A DNA stretch of 52,424 nt from an uncultured Lactobacillus sp. (GCA_948500755.1 CAOOYH010000010.1:1-52424), one strand, 5' to 3'. Shown: positions 42,345-50,352, numbered from the stretch's first letter. The notes: generated by a model from the letters alone, not told the origin. A program made the numbers and translations.

Positions 42345-43128
42345 TTGTGTATTCTCCATTCTCATCTATATTTTCTGAATTAACTGGTTTTGCGTCTAAC
42401 TTTTCAATTTCATTTTGGTAATGAATATAGGCCATCGCAGCCCCTAAAAGAGCAACTCCAAGCATTGGAATCTTTAAATAAGCAGCGGCAATAAAGCCAA
42501 TTGCCAAGTATGAAATAAAACGCTTGGTTGGTAAGTAACGAAGCAAGATCGCAATTCCGACAATTGGCAAAATATGTCCTGAAACCTTCAATCCATCCGT
42601 AAGCCACTCAGGAATAACTGCTAAAATTGCCTTTACTACATCATTTCCTACCACAAGCAAGATAAAGACGGGAATTGCGCGAGATAGTCCCCAAGAAAAA
42701 GTACCCCATAAAGCATTTCTCGCAGCAGCATCTGATTTGTTTTCACTGATAAATTTATCCATTCGATGTTGGAAAATTGTGTTGGTAAAGCGGGCCAGCA
42801 CATTTAGTTGGACCATTAATAGTCCAACAGGTACCGCTAATCCAATTGCAAATTGAACACCTTTTCCAGAAATTACAGCATATACGGTTCCGATTATTGC
42901 CCCGGTCATAAAGTCCGGCATAGAAGCTCCACCATAAGTAGAGACTCCTAAAACCATTAACTGCAAAGTTGCGCCTACGGCCAGTCCGACTGTAATATCG
43001 CCCATAATAATTCCAGAAATCATTCCAATTGCTAACGGGTTGTTAATAATTGAAACAGTTAACTGATCAATAATTACCCAAAATGCCAGGCATGTAAGTA
43101 ATAAAATCTGCCACCATTGTATTGTCAT
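42319..43128 (-). CDS. PTS mannose/fructose/sorbose-class IIC component
   Basis: A 269-residue EIIC with about 8-9 membrane helices. Family blocks: IINNPLAIGMISGIIMGDIT and VGATLQLMVLGVSTYGGASM. With IID it moves the sugar during phosphorylation. It lies 10 nt downstream of the IIAB gene. The acidic C-terminal tail (about residues 245-269) is unusual in length and its coding sequence doubles as the IID start region. Confidence 0.93.
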   Translation of the reverse strand: MTIQWWQILLLTCLAFWVIIDQLTVSIINNPLAIGMISGIIMGDITVGLAVGATLQLMVLGVSTYGGASMPDFMTGAIIGTVYAVISGKGVQFAIGLAVPVGLLMVQLNVLARFTNTIFQHRMDKFISENKSDAAARNALWGTFSWGLSRAIPVFILLVVGNDVVKAILAVIPEWLTDGLKVSGHILPIVGIAILLRYLPTKRFISYLAIGFIAAAYLKIPMLGVALLGAAMAYIHYQNEIEKLDAKPVNSENIDENGEYTNAEGEYEN

Positions 43129-43138
43129 ACTTATTCCT

Positions 43139-44050
43139 CTATTTACTCAATAATTTCATAAAATCTTCTTTATCTTCAGCTGGGACCATTTGGTGATAAA
43201 GATGGCATCCCTTCTGGTCAAGATACTTAAAGTTCTCTATATCTTCTTCGGTTACCGCCACACTTTTTGCTACTTGACGGGAGTTTGCCTTAGTTGACAT
43301 ATTTCCTACATTAATTTCAGGTAATTTAACGCCATTATCAACTAATTCTTTTAAAACTCCAGGATTTTTCACTAAAATTAAAACGGTTTGCCCCTGATAT
43401 TTACCTGAATTAATTCGGCGCGCAGCACCTTTAGCAGTTAAAATACTCAAATGCACTCCGTGCGGACAGGCAGTTTTTAAAGCGGTTTTTTGAATATCGT
43501 TTTTAACAATGTCGTCTCCAATTACCATCAAACGCGTTAAATGAAGTGCATTGGTCCACATTGTCGCCACCTGACCATGAATCAAGCGTTCATCAATTCG
43601 AATATTATGCATTGTCTGCGGTTCGACTTCCGCATTTTGGTTATCAGTTTTAGCGGGAGTCTTTTTAGGCTCAGGTTTATTCTCATGGGCATCCCCAACC
43701 GGCGCTAAATTAGCTTTAGCTTGTTCAATGGCTTCCGACATTGGCGTACCCATTACCGCTGCTAAAAGCAATGGCAAACAAAGCCCGCTATAAATTTCGA
43801 CATCGGGATGAGCTTTTTGATAACGCAGAGAAGCATTCGCCGGCGTCCCGCCAGCAATATCTACAATAATTGTTGGTGCAGTGTCAAAGCTAACTGCGAC
43901 TTTGGTAATTTCATCAAGCAAATCATCTTGATTCATGGTTTGCTTAAATGCAATAGCCTTCACATTGGATAATTTACCGGCAATCATCTCGCAACTAGCT
44001 AGAGTTGATTTTGCATATTCTCCATGGCTCACAAGTAGAAAATTATTCAA
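43139..44050 (-). CDS. PTS mannose-class IIAB fusion
   Basis: A 303-residue fusion. EIIA (about residues 1-120) has the phosphorylated His in LLVSHGEYA; a Pro/Lys/Glu linker (about 125-145) leads to EIIB with its phospho-His in IRIDERLIHGQVATMW. It relays phosphate from HPr to the incoming sugar. A GAAAGGG lies upstream of the start. First gene of IIAB-IIC-IID; behind it lie a cre-like site and the 22-bp box shared with the GntR gene. The neighbouring GH1 gene suggests beta-glucosides such as cellobiose as substrates. Confidence 0.92.
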   Translation of the reverse strand: MNNFLLVSHGEYAKSTLASCEMIAGKLSNVKAIAFKQTMNQDDLLDEITKVAVSFDTAPTIIVDIAGGTPANASLRYQKAHPDVEIYSGLCLPLLLAAVMGTPMSEAIEQAKANLAPVGDAHENKPEPKKTPAKTDNQNAEVEPQTMHNIRIDERLIHGQVATMWTNALHLTRLMVIGDDIVKNDIQKTALKTACPHGVHLSILTAKGAARRINSGKYQGQTVLILVKNPGVLKELVDNGVKLPEINVGNMSTKANSRQVAKSVAVTEEDIENFKYLDQKGCHLYHQMVPAEDKEDFMKLLSK

Positions 44051-44150
44051 AATTCACATACCCTTTCTAAAATCACAATGTAATCTATTTTATATTAATT
44101 GGTATAAATTTTAAAGCTCATTTTCTCACTAAAGTCATGGATTAATTATG

Positions 44151-44172
44151 AATTGGTCTATATTGTTTAATA
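44151..44172. promoter_or_regulatory. Putative GntR operator, copy 2 (PTS operon)
   Basis: AATTGGTCTATATTGTTTAA-type box, 18/22 identical to 34699-34720, about 100 nt upstream of the IIAB start. A third partial copy, CTAGACCAATTT (44236-44247), lies in inverse orientation behind the GH1 gene. Confidence 0.55.
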
Positions 44173-44184
44173 TAATAACAAACT

Positions 44185-44198
44185 TGTAATCGCTAACA
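44185..44198. promoter_or_regulatory. cre site upstream of the PTS operon
   Basis: TGTAATCGCTAACA fits the CcpA consensus TGWNANCGNTNWCA at every fixed position. Catabolite control of the PTS is inferred. Confidence 0.65.
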
Positions 44199-44211
44199 AT
44201 AGCAAAATAAA

Positions 44212-44240
44212 AAGGATTTAGAATAAATCTAAACCCTAGA
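44212..44240 (-). terminator. Weak terminator after the GH1 gene
   Basis: GGTTTAGA / TCTAAATCC hairpin with a bulge on the minus strand followed by TTTTTATTTT. May allow some read-through into the PTS genes. Confidence 0.55.
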
Positions 44241-44252
44241 CCAATTTTGATC

Positions 44253-45731
44253 TTATAAACCTAAATCTTCACCGTTGGATTCGATTACCTTCTTGTACCA
44301 GTAAAAAGAATCTTTAGACCTTCTCTTCAAAGTACCATTTCCTTCATCATCACGATCCGCATAAATGAAGCCATAACGCTTAGACATTTGACCAGTACCT
44401 GCAGAAACGAGGTCGATACAACCCCAAGTAGTGTAGTCGATTAAATCTACGCCATCATCAATGGCCTTTTGCATTGCTTCAATATGTTGCTTCAAATAAT
44501 CAATGCGGTAATCATCATGAATCTTACCATCAGAATCAATCTTGTCGACCGCACCAAGTCCACTTTCAACAACCATAATTGGAATATCGTAACGGTCATA
44601 CATAACTTCAAGGTAGTATTGAAGACCTGTTGGATCAGTTGCCCAGCCCCATTCTGAATATTTAAGATATGGATTCTTCGCACCAGCTGAGAAGTTACCA
44701 CCAACTTTATCACTTACATCATGAGTGGCAATTACATTGCTCATGTAGTAGGAGAAGGTGTACATATCAACTGTTCCTTCAGCTAAATCCTTCTTATCTT
44801 GTTCAGTGATGTCTAAATGAACATTGTGTTCATCCCAAAGACGCTTAGCATAGGTAGGATATTTACCCTTACATTGAACATCCCCACAATAGAAAATATT
44901 CTTTTCCATGACGTGACGTGTTTCCAAAACGTCCGCTGGATCTGGCGTCAATGGATAATCAACTACACCACAGATCATATTCCCCAGGACATAATCTGGG
45001 TCAATTTTATGAGCAATCTTCACGGCACGAGCTGAAACAACAAATTGATAGTGTAATTTTTGATAAGCATGTTGGTAAGCTGCATCATCTGCATCGTCAT
45101 TGCCAAAAGAATTTAACAACAAAAGTGCAGTATTTATTTCATTAAAGGTAAGCCAATATTTAACTAAGCCCTTATATTCCTTAAACAAGACTGTCGCGTA
45201 CCTGACGTACATGTCGATCATCTTACGATCTTGCCAATCATTATACTTTTCACTTAAATATAAAGGATCTTCATAGTGAGAAATAGTTACAATCGGTTTA
45301 ATGCCGTATTTCTTACATTCTTCAAAGATTCTGCGGTAAAAGTCAAGTCCTGCTTGATTTGGCTTTTCTTCATCCCCCTTTGGGAAAATTCTGGTCCAAG
45401 CAATTGAAAGTCTAAAGGTAGTAAAGCCCATTTCAGAAAACATCTTAATGTCTTCCTTATAATGATGATAAAAGTCAATTGCAACATGGTTAGGATAGTA
45501 ACTGTTTGGATCGATTGCACCAACAGCCCCTTCGGGAAGGCCAGCTCCTGGAACAGCTGGCGTTTTTTCTAATTTGCCGTTTAGTTTATAAGTTAAATAT
45601 CTAGGTTCGTTCAAGCTTCCGGCAGTGGTAATATCAGTAACTGAAAGTCCTTTACCATCAACATCATATGCACCTCCAATTTGATTGGCAGCAGTTGCGC
45701 CACCCCATAAAAAGTTCTTTGGAAATGTCAT
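44253..45731 (-). CDS. GH1 6-phospho-beta-glucosidase
   Basis: A 492-residue family 1 glycoside hydrolase that cleaves phosphorylated beta-glucosides delivered by a PTS. N-terminus FPKNFLWGGATAANQIGGAY; acid/base Glu in LTFNEINT; nucleophile Glu in MVVESGLGAVD near the C-terminus; phosphate-recognition residues in LVSAGTGQMSKRYGFIYADR (Ser, Lys, Tyr), which mark the 6-phospho subgroup. Start ATGACATTTCCA chosen for 7-nt spacing from GAGG; an ATG one codon earlier is possible. Own promoter with a cre-like site in its spacer. The PTS genes follow on the same strand. Confidence 0.94.
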   Translation of the reverse strand: MTFPKNFLWGGATAANQIGGAYDVDGKGLSVTDITTAGSLNEPRYLTYKLNGKLEKTPAVPGAGLPEGAVGAIDPNSYYPNHVAIDFYHHYKEDIKMFSEMGFTTFRLSIAWTRIFPKGDEEKPNQAGLDFYRRIFEECKKYGIKPIVTISHYEDPLYLSEKYNDWQDRKMIDMYVRYATVLFKEYKGLVKYWLTFNEINTALLLLNSFGNDDADDAAYQHAYQKLHYQFVVSARAVKIAHKIDPDYVLGNMICGVVDYPLTPDPADVLETRHVMEKNIFYCGDVQCKGKYPTYAKRLWDEHNVHLDITEQDKKDLAEGTVDMYTFSYYMSNVIATHDVSDKVGGNFSAGAKNPYLKYSEWGWATDPTGLQYYLEVMYDRYDIPIMVVESGLGAVDKIDSDGKIHDDYRIDYLKQHIEAMQKAIDDGVDLIDYTTWGCIDLVSAGTGQMSKRYGFIYADRDDEGNGTLKRRSKDSFYWYKKVIESNGEDLGL

Positions 45732-45763
45732 CATTTTTCCTCTTTTCAATAAAGTATATACTT

Positions 45764-45792
45764 ATTATATTTGTAAACGGTTACTTTCGCAA
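45764..45792 (-). promoter_or_regulatory. GH1 promoter overlapped by a cre-like site
   Basis: On the minus strand TTGCGA (45787-45792), a 17-bp spacer, and TATAAT (45764-45769). The spacer contains TGTAAACGGTTACT (plus strand 45772-45785), which matches the cre consensus except for its last base. CcpA binding there would block the promoter. Confidence 0.7.
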
Positions 45793-45842
45793 AACTGATT
45801 AAAGACTTATCTGTTATAACTGTTAGTAATTTTCAGTTATAA

Positions 45843-45856
45843 TGAAATCGATTACA
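45843..45856. promoter_or_regulatory. cre site upstream of the HAD phosphatase gene
   Basis: TGAAATCGATTACA matches the cre consensus fully. It begins at the last base of a TATAAT (45838-45843), so it covers the start of transcription of the plus-strand gene. Confidence 0.68.
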
Positions 45857-45876
45857 GAAATAAAAGAGGGATTATT

Positions 45877-46695
45877 ATGACTAAAAAATTAATTGCACTT
45901 GATACTGACGGTACATTATTAGATCCAAATGATAAAATTCTTGAGAGCTCGAAAAAAGTTATTAAAAAAGCTCTCGATCACGGAATTAAAGTAGTTCTAT
46001 GTTCGGGTCGCCCGATTGATGGTTTAAAAGATTATCTTGCCGAACTTGGTATTACCGGTTCTGCCCAATATGTAATTACCTTAAATGGCGCCATTATCAG
46101 AAACACCGACGATGACATCATTAGTGAAAATTTGGTGCCCAATAGTTTTTATCGACGAATGACGGCTTTTGGAATGGCCAATAAAATCCCCTTCAACATC
46201 GTCGATGCAGATTCTAGAATTATCACTGCTGACCATAATGTTGACCCACTGATTTACATTCAAGCTTTTGAAAATAATGCACCTCTATATATTCGCAATC
46301 CTGACCAACTTCCCGAAGATAATATTCGGATTGCCAAAGGATGCTTTGTCGGAAAGCCTGAATTATTAGATCAATGGGAAAAGCAAATTCGTAAAGAATT
46401 CGGTAAAGAACTCTATGTCGTGCGTGCTGATCCCAATTTCCTTGAGCTTTTAAACAGTGAGGTTAACAAAGGCTATGCTTTAAAGCAACTCTGCCAAAGA
46501 CTTAACATCATGCCTGAAAACGTGATCGCAATCGGCGATGAAAAGAACGATATTCCAATGTTTGACTTCGCAGGAACAGCCATCTGCATGAAAAATGGCA
46601 ATCCAGAAGCTAAAGAAGCGGCTGATTATGTCACTGCTGCCAACAATGACGATGGAATTGCCAAAGCACTTAAGAAATTCGTTTTCAATGACTAA
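45877..46695 (+). CDS. HAD-superfamily Cof-type phosphatase
   Basis: A 272-residue HAD IIB phosphatase (YidA/Cof group). Motif I is LDTDGTLLDPN (nucleophile Asp and acid/base Asp, about residues 8-10), motif II CSGRPIDG, and the C-terminal GDEKNDIPMFDFAG motif. Such enzymes dephosphorylate sugar phosphates, and expression from a cre-covered promoter divergent from the GH1 gene fits a role in balancing sugar-phosphate pools; the substrate is unknown. Confidence 0.92.
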   Translation: MTKKLIALDTDGTLLDPNDKILESSKKVIKKALDHGIKVVLCSGRPIDGLKDYLAELGITGSAQYVITLNGAIIRNTDDDIISENLVPNSFYRRMTAFGMANKIPFNIVDADSRIITADHNVDPLIYIQAFENNAPLYIRNPDQLPEDNIRIAKGCFVGKPELLDQWEKQIRKEFGKELYVVRADPNFLELLNSEVNKGYALKQLCQRLNIMPENVIAIGDEKNDIPMFDFAGTAICMKNGNPEAKEAADYVTAANNDDGIAKALKKFVFND

Positions 46696-46697
46696 TC

Positions 46698-46728
46698 AAA
46701 AAAGAGATCGCAACGCGATCCCTTTTAT
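46698..46728. terminator. Bidirectional terminator between HAD and histidine phosphatase genes
   Basis: GAGATCGC-aac-GCGATCCC stem flanked by AAAAAA and TTTT runs. It abuts the stop codon of the convergent gene. Confidence 0.85.
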
Positions 46729-47303
46729 TATTGAACGTCTTCTGCTGGCCAAACATAATATTCAAAGTGAGGCTTATCTCCATCAAAAGTTAATTTAACT
46801 ACTGATGCATTGCCAAAACCAGAAAAATCTTTTTCTTCGGTTTCAGCTCGAACGTAACGCGCCAAAATGTCGCCATGTCCCACAACAAGGGCAGTTTGAC
46901 CATCTTCAATATTATCTAAAACTTCTCTTACTCCACGCTTCATTCTAGCAACAACTTCTTCGTTAGGTTCCATAGTTGGATCAACATTAGTATTGCCGTA
47001 ATTCCAAGGAAGCAAGAATTCATCGCGCCCTTCAAAAATGCCATAGCTCTTTTCACGCAAATCCTTCAAACGACTGTAAGGCATTTGATGATCAGTAATA
47101 ATTTCTAAAGTATCGCTGGCACGTTCTTGCGTTGAAGAAAATGCCTTATCAAACTTAACCTCATTTTCTTTAAAATAATCGCGCGTCTTCTCAACTTGAC
47201 GAATTCCGCGTTCATTTAACGGTGAATCACAACGTCCTTGCACTTTGTGATAATAGTTAAAATAGGTTTGTCCGTGACGCACTAAATAAATTGTCTTTGT
47301 CAT
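46728..47303 (-). CDS. Histidine phosphatase family (phosphoglycerate mutase-like)
   Basis: A 191-residue protein with the catalytic RHG motif (IYLVRHGQTYFNYYHKVQGR), the FSSTQERASDTLEII segment and the second His in LVVGHGDILARYV. Shorter than the glycolytic phosphoglycerate mutase (~230 aa), so a broad phosphatase role is likelier. Single gene; GGAGG lies upstream of the ATG. Confidence 0.9.
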   Translation of the reverse strand: MTKTIYLVRHGQTYFNYYHKVQGRCDSPLNERGIRQVEKTRDYFKENEVKFDKAFSSTQERASDTLEIITDHQMPYSRLKDLREKSYGIFEGRDEFLLPWNYGNTNVDPTMEPNEEVVARMKRGVREVLDNIEDGQTALVVGHGDILARYVRAETEEKDFSGFGNASVVKLTFDGDKPHFEYYVWPAEDVQ

Positions 47304-47337
47304 AAAATCCTCCCAAAATATTTACCTAAAATATACC

Positions 47338-47368
47338 AAAAAAGTCCACTCAATGGTGGACTTTTTTA
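47338..47368. terminator. Terminator of the CAP-like gene
   Basis: AAAAAAGTCCAC-tcaat-GGTGGACTTTTTT hairpin with A/T runs at both ends, overlapping the stop of the minus-strand gene. Confidence 0.85.
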
Positions 47369-48439
47369 TAATTCAAAACTTTGGTTGTATTCTGAACTAT
47401 TAATGATGAAAGTTGGCACACTAATGTAGTGCATTGAGTAGACATTTCCATTTTTAGAAATACTAAAACCGTAATAATTATAATCGCCATCATGCTTTGA
47501 ACCTTGCGTGTTAAACAAGTCCCCTGCATGTTCCCATTCACGGTAAAATTGACGATCATTTCTTTGCAATTCAGTTGGACCTGTATAGCCAAAGATCATT
47601 TGCTTCAAACCAAAATAGATATTTTTCTTCATTTCGGTCATCGTCATCGTTTTATTGTCTGTCGCAAATCCTGCCATATCTTCGACATAATTGTCATTTA
47701 GATTAAAGCCATTTTTCTTGCAAGCGCGCACGATCCCAGCGACATAATGATCACCATTATTAATCCCACGCTTGTTAGTGGTATATTCAGTAGCAATATC
47801 TTGCGCTAATTTTTCAACATTAGCATTATAGATCCAAGGCTTCAATCCAAGTGCTTTACGTGCATCATTAATTAAACGCACGCTATATTCTCCAAGTTCT
47901 TTAGTTTGCGCCTTAGTTAATTTAGCTGGATTAATTTTGGTTAAATTGTCTTTTTTGCTTTCTGATTGACTAGTTCTACTAAAATTATTACTATTCATCC
48001 CTTTAATACAGGCATTAATAAAGGCTTTGCTAGGCTTTCCTTGATAAGCCTTCAATAAACTAGCGCGCGTGTATCCCTTTGGCATCACGATTTTTGCTTT
48101 TTTATATGTAGTCTTTTTCACTAAAGAAGCATTTTTAGCTAAAATCCAATGAGAATTATCTCCAATTTTATAGGCTAAATGTTTAGTCTTCCCAATTTTT
48201 AAATATTTCTTAGCAGTATAAGAATATTCTTTATTAGGCGCAGCATAATATTTAGTAGCTTTTCCTGAAAAATTATATAAACGAACCTTTTTGGTTCCTT
48301 TAACTTTTAGGGTGCCTAATTTTTTAGTTGCTGCTTGTACAGTTTGTGAATGATTAAAATTTACATTATTGATATTGGCCAGATTTGTTACAAATAATAC
48401 AGTTGCAATTACGGTAAAAATAGTCTTCTGTTTATACAT
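47366..48439 (-). CDS. Secreted CAP/SEC10-PgrA-type surface protein
   Basis: A 357-residue secreted protein. Signal peptide ~1-37 ending SQTVQAA. Then a basic, Tyr/Lys-rich module (about 38-115, KYYAAPNKEYSYTAKKYLKI) resembling lactobacillar wall-binding SLAP or SH3-like repeats. The C-terminal half is a CAP/SCP-like domain: GEYSVRLINDARKALGLKPW, VEKLAQDIATEY, and REWEHAGDLF. Similar domains occur in SEC10/PgrA surface-exclusion proteins. No LPXTG motif, so attachment would rely on the basic module. Function unknown. It lies downstream of apf on the same strand with a terminator between. Confidence 0.82.
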   Translation of the reverse strand: MYKQKTIFTVIATVLFVTNLANINNVNFNHSQTVQAATKKLGTLKVKGTKKVRLYNFSGKATKYYAAPNKEYSYTAKKYLKIGKTKHLAYKIGDNSHWILAKNASLVKKTTYKKAKIVMPKGYTRASLLKAYQGKPSKAFINACIKGMNSNNFSRTSQSESKKDNLTKINPAKLTKAQTKELGEYSVRLINDARKALGLKPWIYNANVEKLAQDIATEYTTNKRGINNGDHYVAGIVRACKKNGFNLNDNYVEDMAGFATDNKTMTMTEMKKNIYFGLKQMIFGYTGPTELQRNDRQFYREWEHAGDLFNTQGSKHDGDYNYYGFSISKNGNVYSMHYISVPTFIINSSEYNQSFEL

Positions 48440-48475
48440 GTCTCTTCTTTCATCAGAAAATTTGGATTTAGTTAT

Positions 48476-48512
48476 AAAAAATAGGTCCTCAAATAAGGGC
48501 CTATTTTGTTTT
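48476..48512. terminator. Terminator of apf
   Basis: AAAATAGGTCCT-caaata-AGGGCCTATTTT with A/T runs on both sides, 20-50 nt after the apf stop. Confidence 0.88.
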
Positions 48513-48529
48513 ATTCAGTTTTCGACGGA

Positions 48530-49237
48530 TTAGTACCAACCGTTTGCTTGCCAGAAGCTTTGAGCTGCAGTCCATGAACCGTAACGTGACTTAACGTAGT
48601 TGTCAGCTACACGTTCTTGGTTAGCTGCTGAGTAGTCACCGTTAAGGTATGAAGCTGATAATTGGTACTTACCGATGTATTGACCGTTACGAGCTGAGTA
48701 TGAACCACTTGATTCACGGTTTGCAATCCAAGCCTTAGCACTTGCTTCTGAACCAGTAGCAGTTGAAGTGTATGAACTACTTGAAGTAGTTGATGCACTT
48801 GATTGTTGTGGTGCAGAGTAAGTTTGAGTTTGTGCTTGTTGTGGTTGTTGAGTTTGAACTGAAGTATTAGCAGTTTGTGCTTGTTGAGTAGTTTGAGTTT
48901 CAGCCTTTGGAGCTTCAGTCTTAACTACTGAGCTAGCAGCACTAGTTGCCTTAACCCATTGGTTCTTACCTAAATCGTACCACTTTTGACCCTTTGAGTC
49001 GTAAGCAGTCTTGATAATTCTCCAGTCAGTGTTGCTTGGTAAAGTTTGACCAGTAGCAACAGGATTTTCATAATCGTTGTATACAGTAGTAGTAGTGTGC
49101 ACAGTGTAAACAGTAGCATCGTTTTGAACAATAGCTGCTTGTGCGTCGTTTGAATTCATAGTATTTACTGCAACTAAACCAGTAACTGAAAGTGCAGCAA
49201 CTGCAATTGATTTACCTAAGATAGATTTGATTTTCAA
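48530..49237 (-). CDS. apf: Aggregation-promoting factor (Apf)
   Basis: A 235-residue secreted protein. Signal peptide ~1-35 (ends NDAQAA), a Tyr/Thr-rich N-terminal module, a Gln/Thr/Ser-rich linker (about 105-165), and a C-terminal lysozyme/transglycosylase-like domain with AWIANRESSGSYSARNGQY and the terminal SFWQANGWY typical of Apf of the gasseri/johnsonii group. Apf proteins are abundant surface proteins tied to aggregation and cell shape; the domain suggests peptidoglycan activity (Glu in NRES as candidate). AAGGAGAG precedes the ATG. Codon use is strongly biased toward preferred codons, consistent with high expression. Confidence 0.95.
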   Translation of the reverse strand: MKIKSILGKSIAVAALSVTGLVAVNTMNSNDAQAAIVQNDATVYTVHTTTTVYNDYENPVATGQTLPSNTDWRIIKTAYDSKGQKWYDLGKNQWVKATSAASSVVKTEAPKAETQTTQQAQTANTSVQTQQPQQAQTQTYSAPQQSSASTTSSSSYTSTATGSEASAKAWIANRESSGSYSARNGQYIGKYQLSASYLNGDYSAANQERVADNYVKSRYGSWTAAQSFWQANGWY

Positions 49238-49329
49238 AAAAAGTCTCTCCTTAAAAAATAATACTTTTTGAATAGCGGATATTACTTCGCTATGTTTTCG
49301 TCTGTCTTTTTCAATTGACAGGTATTATA
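49238..49329 (-). promoter_or_regulatory. apf promoter and structured leader
   Basis: On the minus strand TATAAT (49324-49329) gives a leader of about 80 nt. It carries two hairpins near the 5' end: CTGTC...GACAG (49302-49321) and ATAGCG...CGCTAT (49272-49293), then a T-rich stretch and AAGGAGAG before the ATG. No clear -35 box. Terminal hairpins of this kind can protect abundant surface-protein mRNAs. Confidence 0.6.
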
Positions 49330-49680
49330 ATACAGTGCAAAAATTTCAGAACCATAACAAAATTATCACTCGTATGTTAAAGAAGTATTACTAAATGTGA
49401 CATTTTTGTAATATTTGTAACATAATTATTTTTGATGTATTTTTAGCAAAAATGGCTTAATATCAACGCTTCAAAGGATTTTTTAGCATTCAATACGTAT
49501 GTTTGGTGGTAAAAATTACATTATTTAACACATCATTTTGCAATATTTCTGCTACAAAAGTACGTTCTATTTTGTTCTATTTCTAAAGAAAAATAGTCAA
49601 AGTAACGGGTAAATTTTCCTATTTTTGGTAAAAAAGTACTTTTCTTCATGCCATAAGATGGCAAATTAGGTCTTAAGTAC
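49330..49680. other. AT-rich intergenic region between apf and the 37-codon gene
   Basis: About 350 bp without a convincing gene. It holds the 27-bp repeat copy B (49447-49473), a palindrome AAAAGTACTTTT (about 49632-49643), a small inverted repeat GCCATAAGATGGC (about 49650-49662) and two TTCTATTT repeats. It probably contains upstream control elements for the two divergent genes. Confidence 0.5.
49447..49473. repeat. 27-bp dispersed repeat, copy B
   Basis: CAAAAATGGCTTAATATCAA... shares 24 of 27 positions with 36894-36920. Here it is upstream of apf. Confidence 0.5.
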
Positions 49681-49721
49681 TATAATAAAGGTGTGATTTT
49701 TTAAAAAAGCGAGGAATTATT

Positions 49722-49835
49722 ATGACTAGATACGTTGTTAAGTTAACTGAAGAAGACTTGCAAATGATTAAGGACTGTCATTCAAAGAACCCTTCAATCA
49801 TGAAAGCAATGAACGAAGCTAAGAAAGAAGACTAG
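49722..49835 (+). CDS. Small 37-residue protein, unknown function
   Basis: Encodes MTRYVVKLTEEDLQMIKDCH, then SKNPSIMKAMNEAKKED. Evidence that it is real: TATAAT at 49681-49686, GAGGAAT 5-11 nt before the ATG, preferred codons throughout, and a strong terminator 20 nt after the stop. Predicted as two amphipathic, charged helices; a single Cys at position 19. No signal peptide. No family recognised. Confidence 0.8.
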   Translation: MTRYVVKLTEEDLQMIKDCHSKNPSIMKAMNEAKKED

Positions 49836-49854
49836 TTTCTTCTATATAATAAGT

Positions 49855-49889
49855 AAAGTCGTGGTTGAAGTTCCAGCCACGACTTTTTT
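49855..49889 (+). terminator. Terminator of the 37-codon gene
   Basis: AAGTCGTGG...CCACGACTT with an inner GAA/TTC pairing, followed by TTTTTTC. Confidence 0.9.
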
Positions 49890-49916
49890 CTACTATATAA
49901 GTATGAGGTTTTCAAA

Positions 49917-50324
49917 ATGCACAAATTTACCAAGTTTATTGAGTATTTTGCACGTTTTTTGCAAATGCTTTTAATTTTAGCCCTTGCACTTTTAGGAATT
50001 CTTCTTATTTTATTACTTTTCCGGGAAATCTATTCCTTATTCGATGCTTTTATTTCACCATCGATCTCGCGCAGCAATGCAGAAATTATGGATGAAATTA
50101 TTGTTTTCTTCCTATTCTTTGAATTTGCGGCAATGGTAATTTCGGCGCTTCACCATCACGGTCACACTAGCATTAATTTCTTAATGGGGCTTGGGATTAC
50201 AGCTCTTTTGAGAGGTTTAATTACTGCTCACAGCAATTTGACTGAAGTGATTGGCAACTCGGTGGCAATTTTATTGTTAGTAATTGGCATGGTAATCTTC
50301 AATCGAAATATCAAAGAGATGTAA
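49917..50324 (+). CDS. psiE: PsiE-family membrane protein
   Basis: A 135-residue protein with four hydrophobic helices and the PsiE pattern: an amphipathic N-terminus, LLLFREIYSLFD, then FFLFFEFAAMVISALHHHGH and a final helix. PsiE is named for phosphate-starvation induction in E. coli; its activity is unknown. GAGG lies upstream of the ATG. Transcribed from a separate start after the terminator at 49855-49889, or by read-through. Confidence 0.85.
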   Translation: MHKFTKFIEYFARFLQMLLILALALLGILLILLLFREIYSLFDAFISPSISRSNAEIMDEIIVFFLFFEFAAMVISALHHHGHTSINFLMGLGITALLRGLITAHSNLTEVIGNSVAILLLVIGMVIFNRNIKEM

Positions 50325-50352
50325 GAAAAGAGACATTCTCCAATTCAAAAAC

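Noticed and set aside
49238..49680. c-di-AMP (ydaO-type) riboswitch in front of apf
   Set aside because: Wall-hydrolase genes in other Firmicutes carry it, but the conserved aptamer blocks are not visible here.
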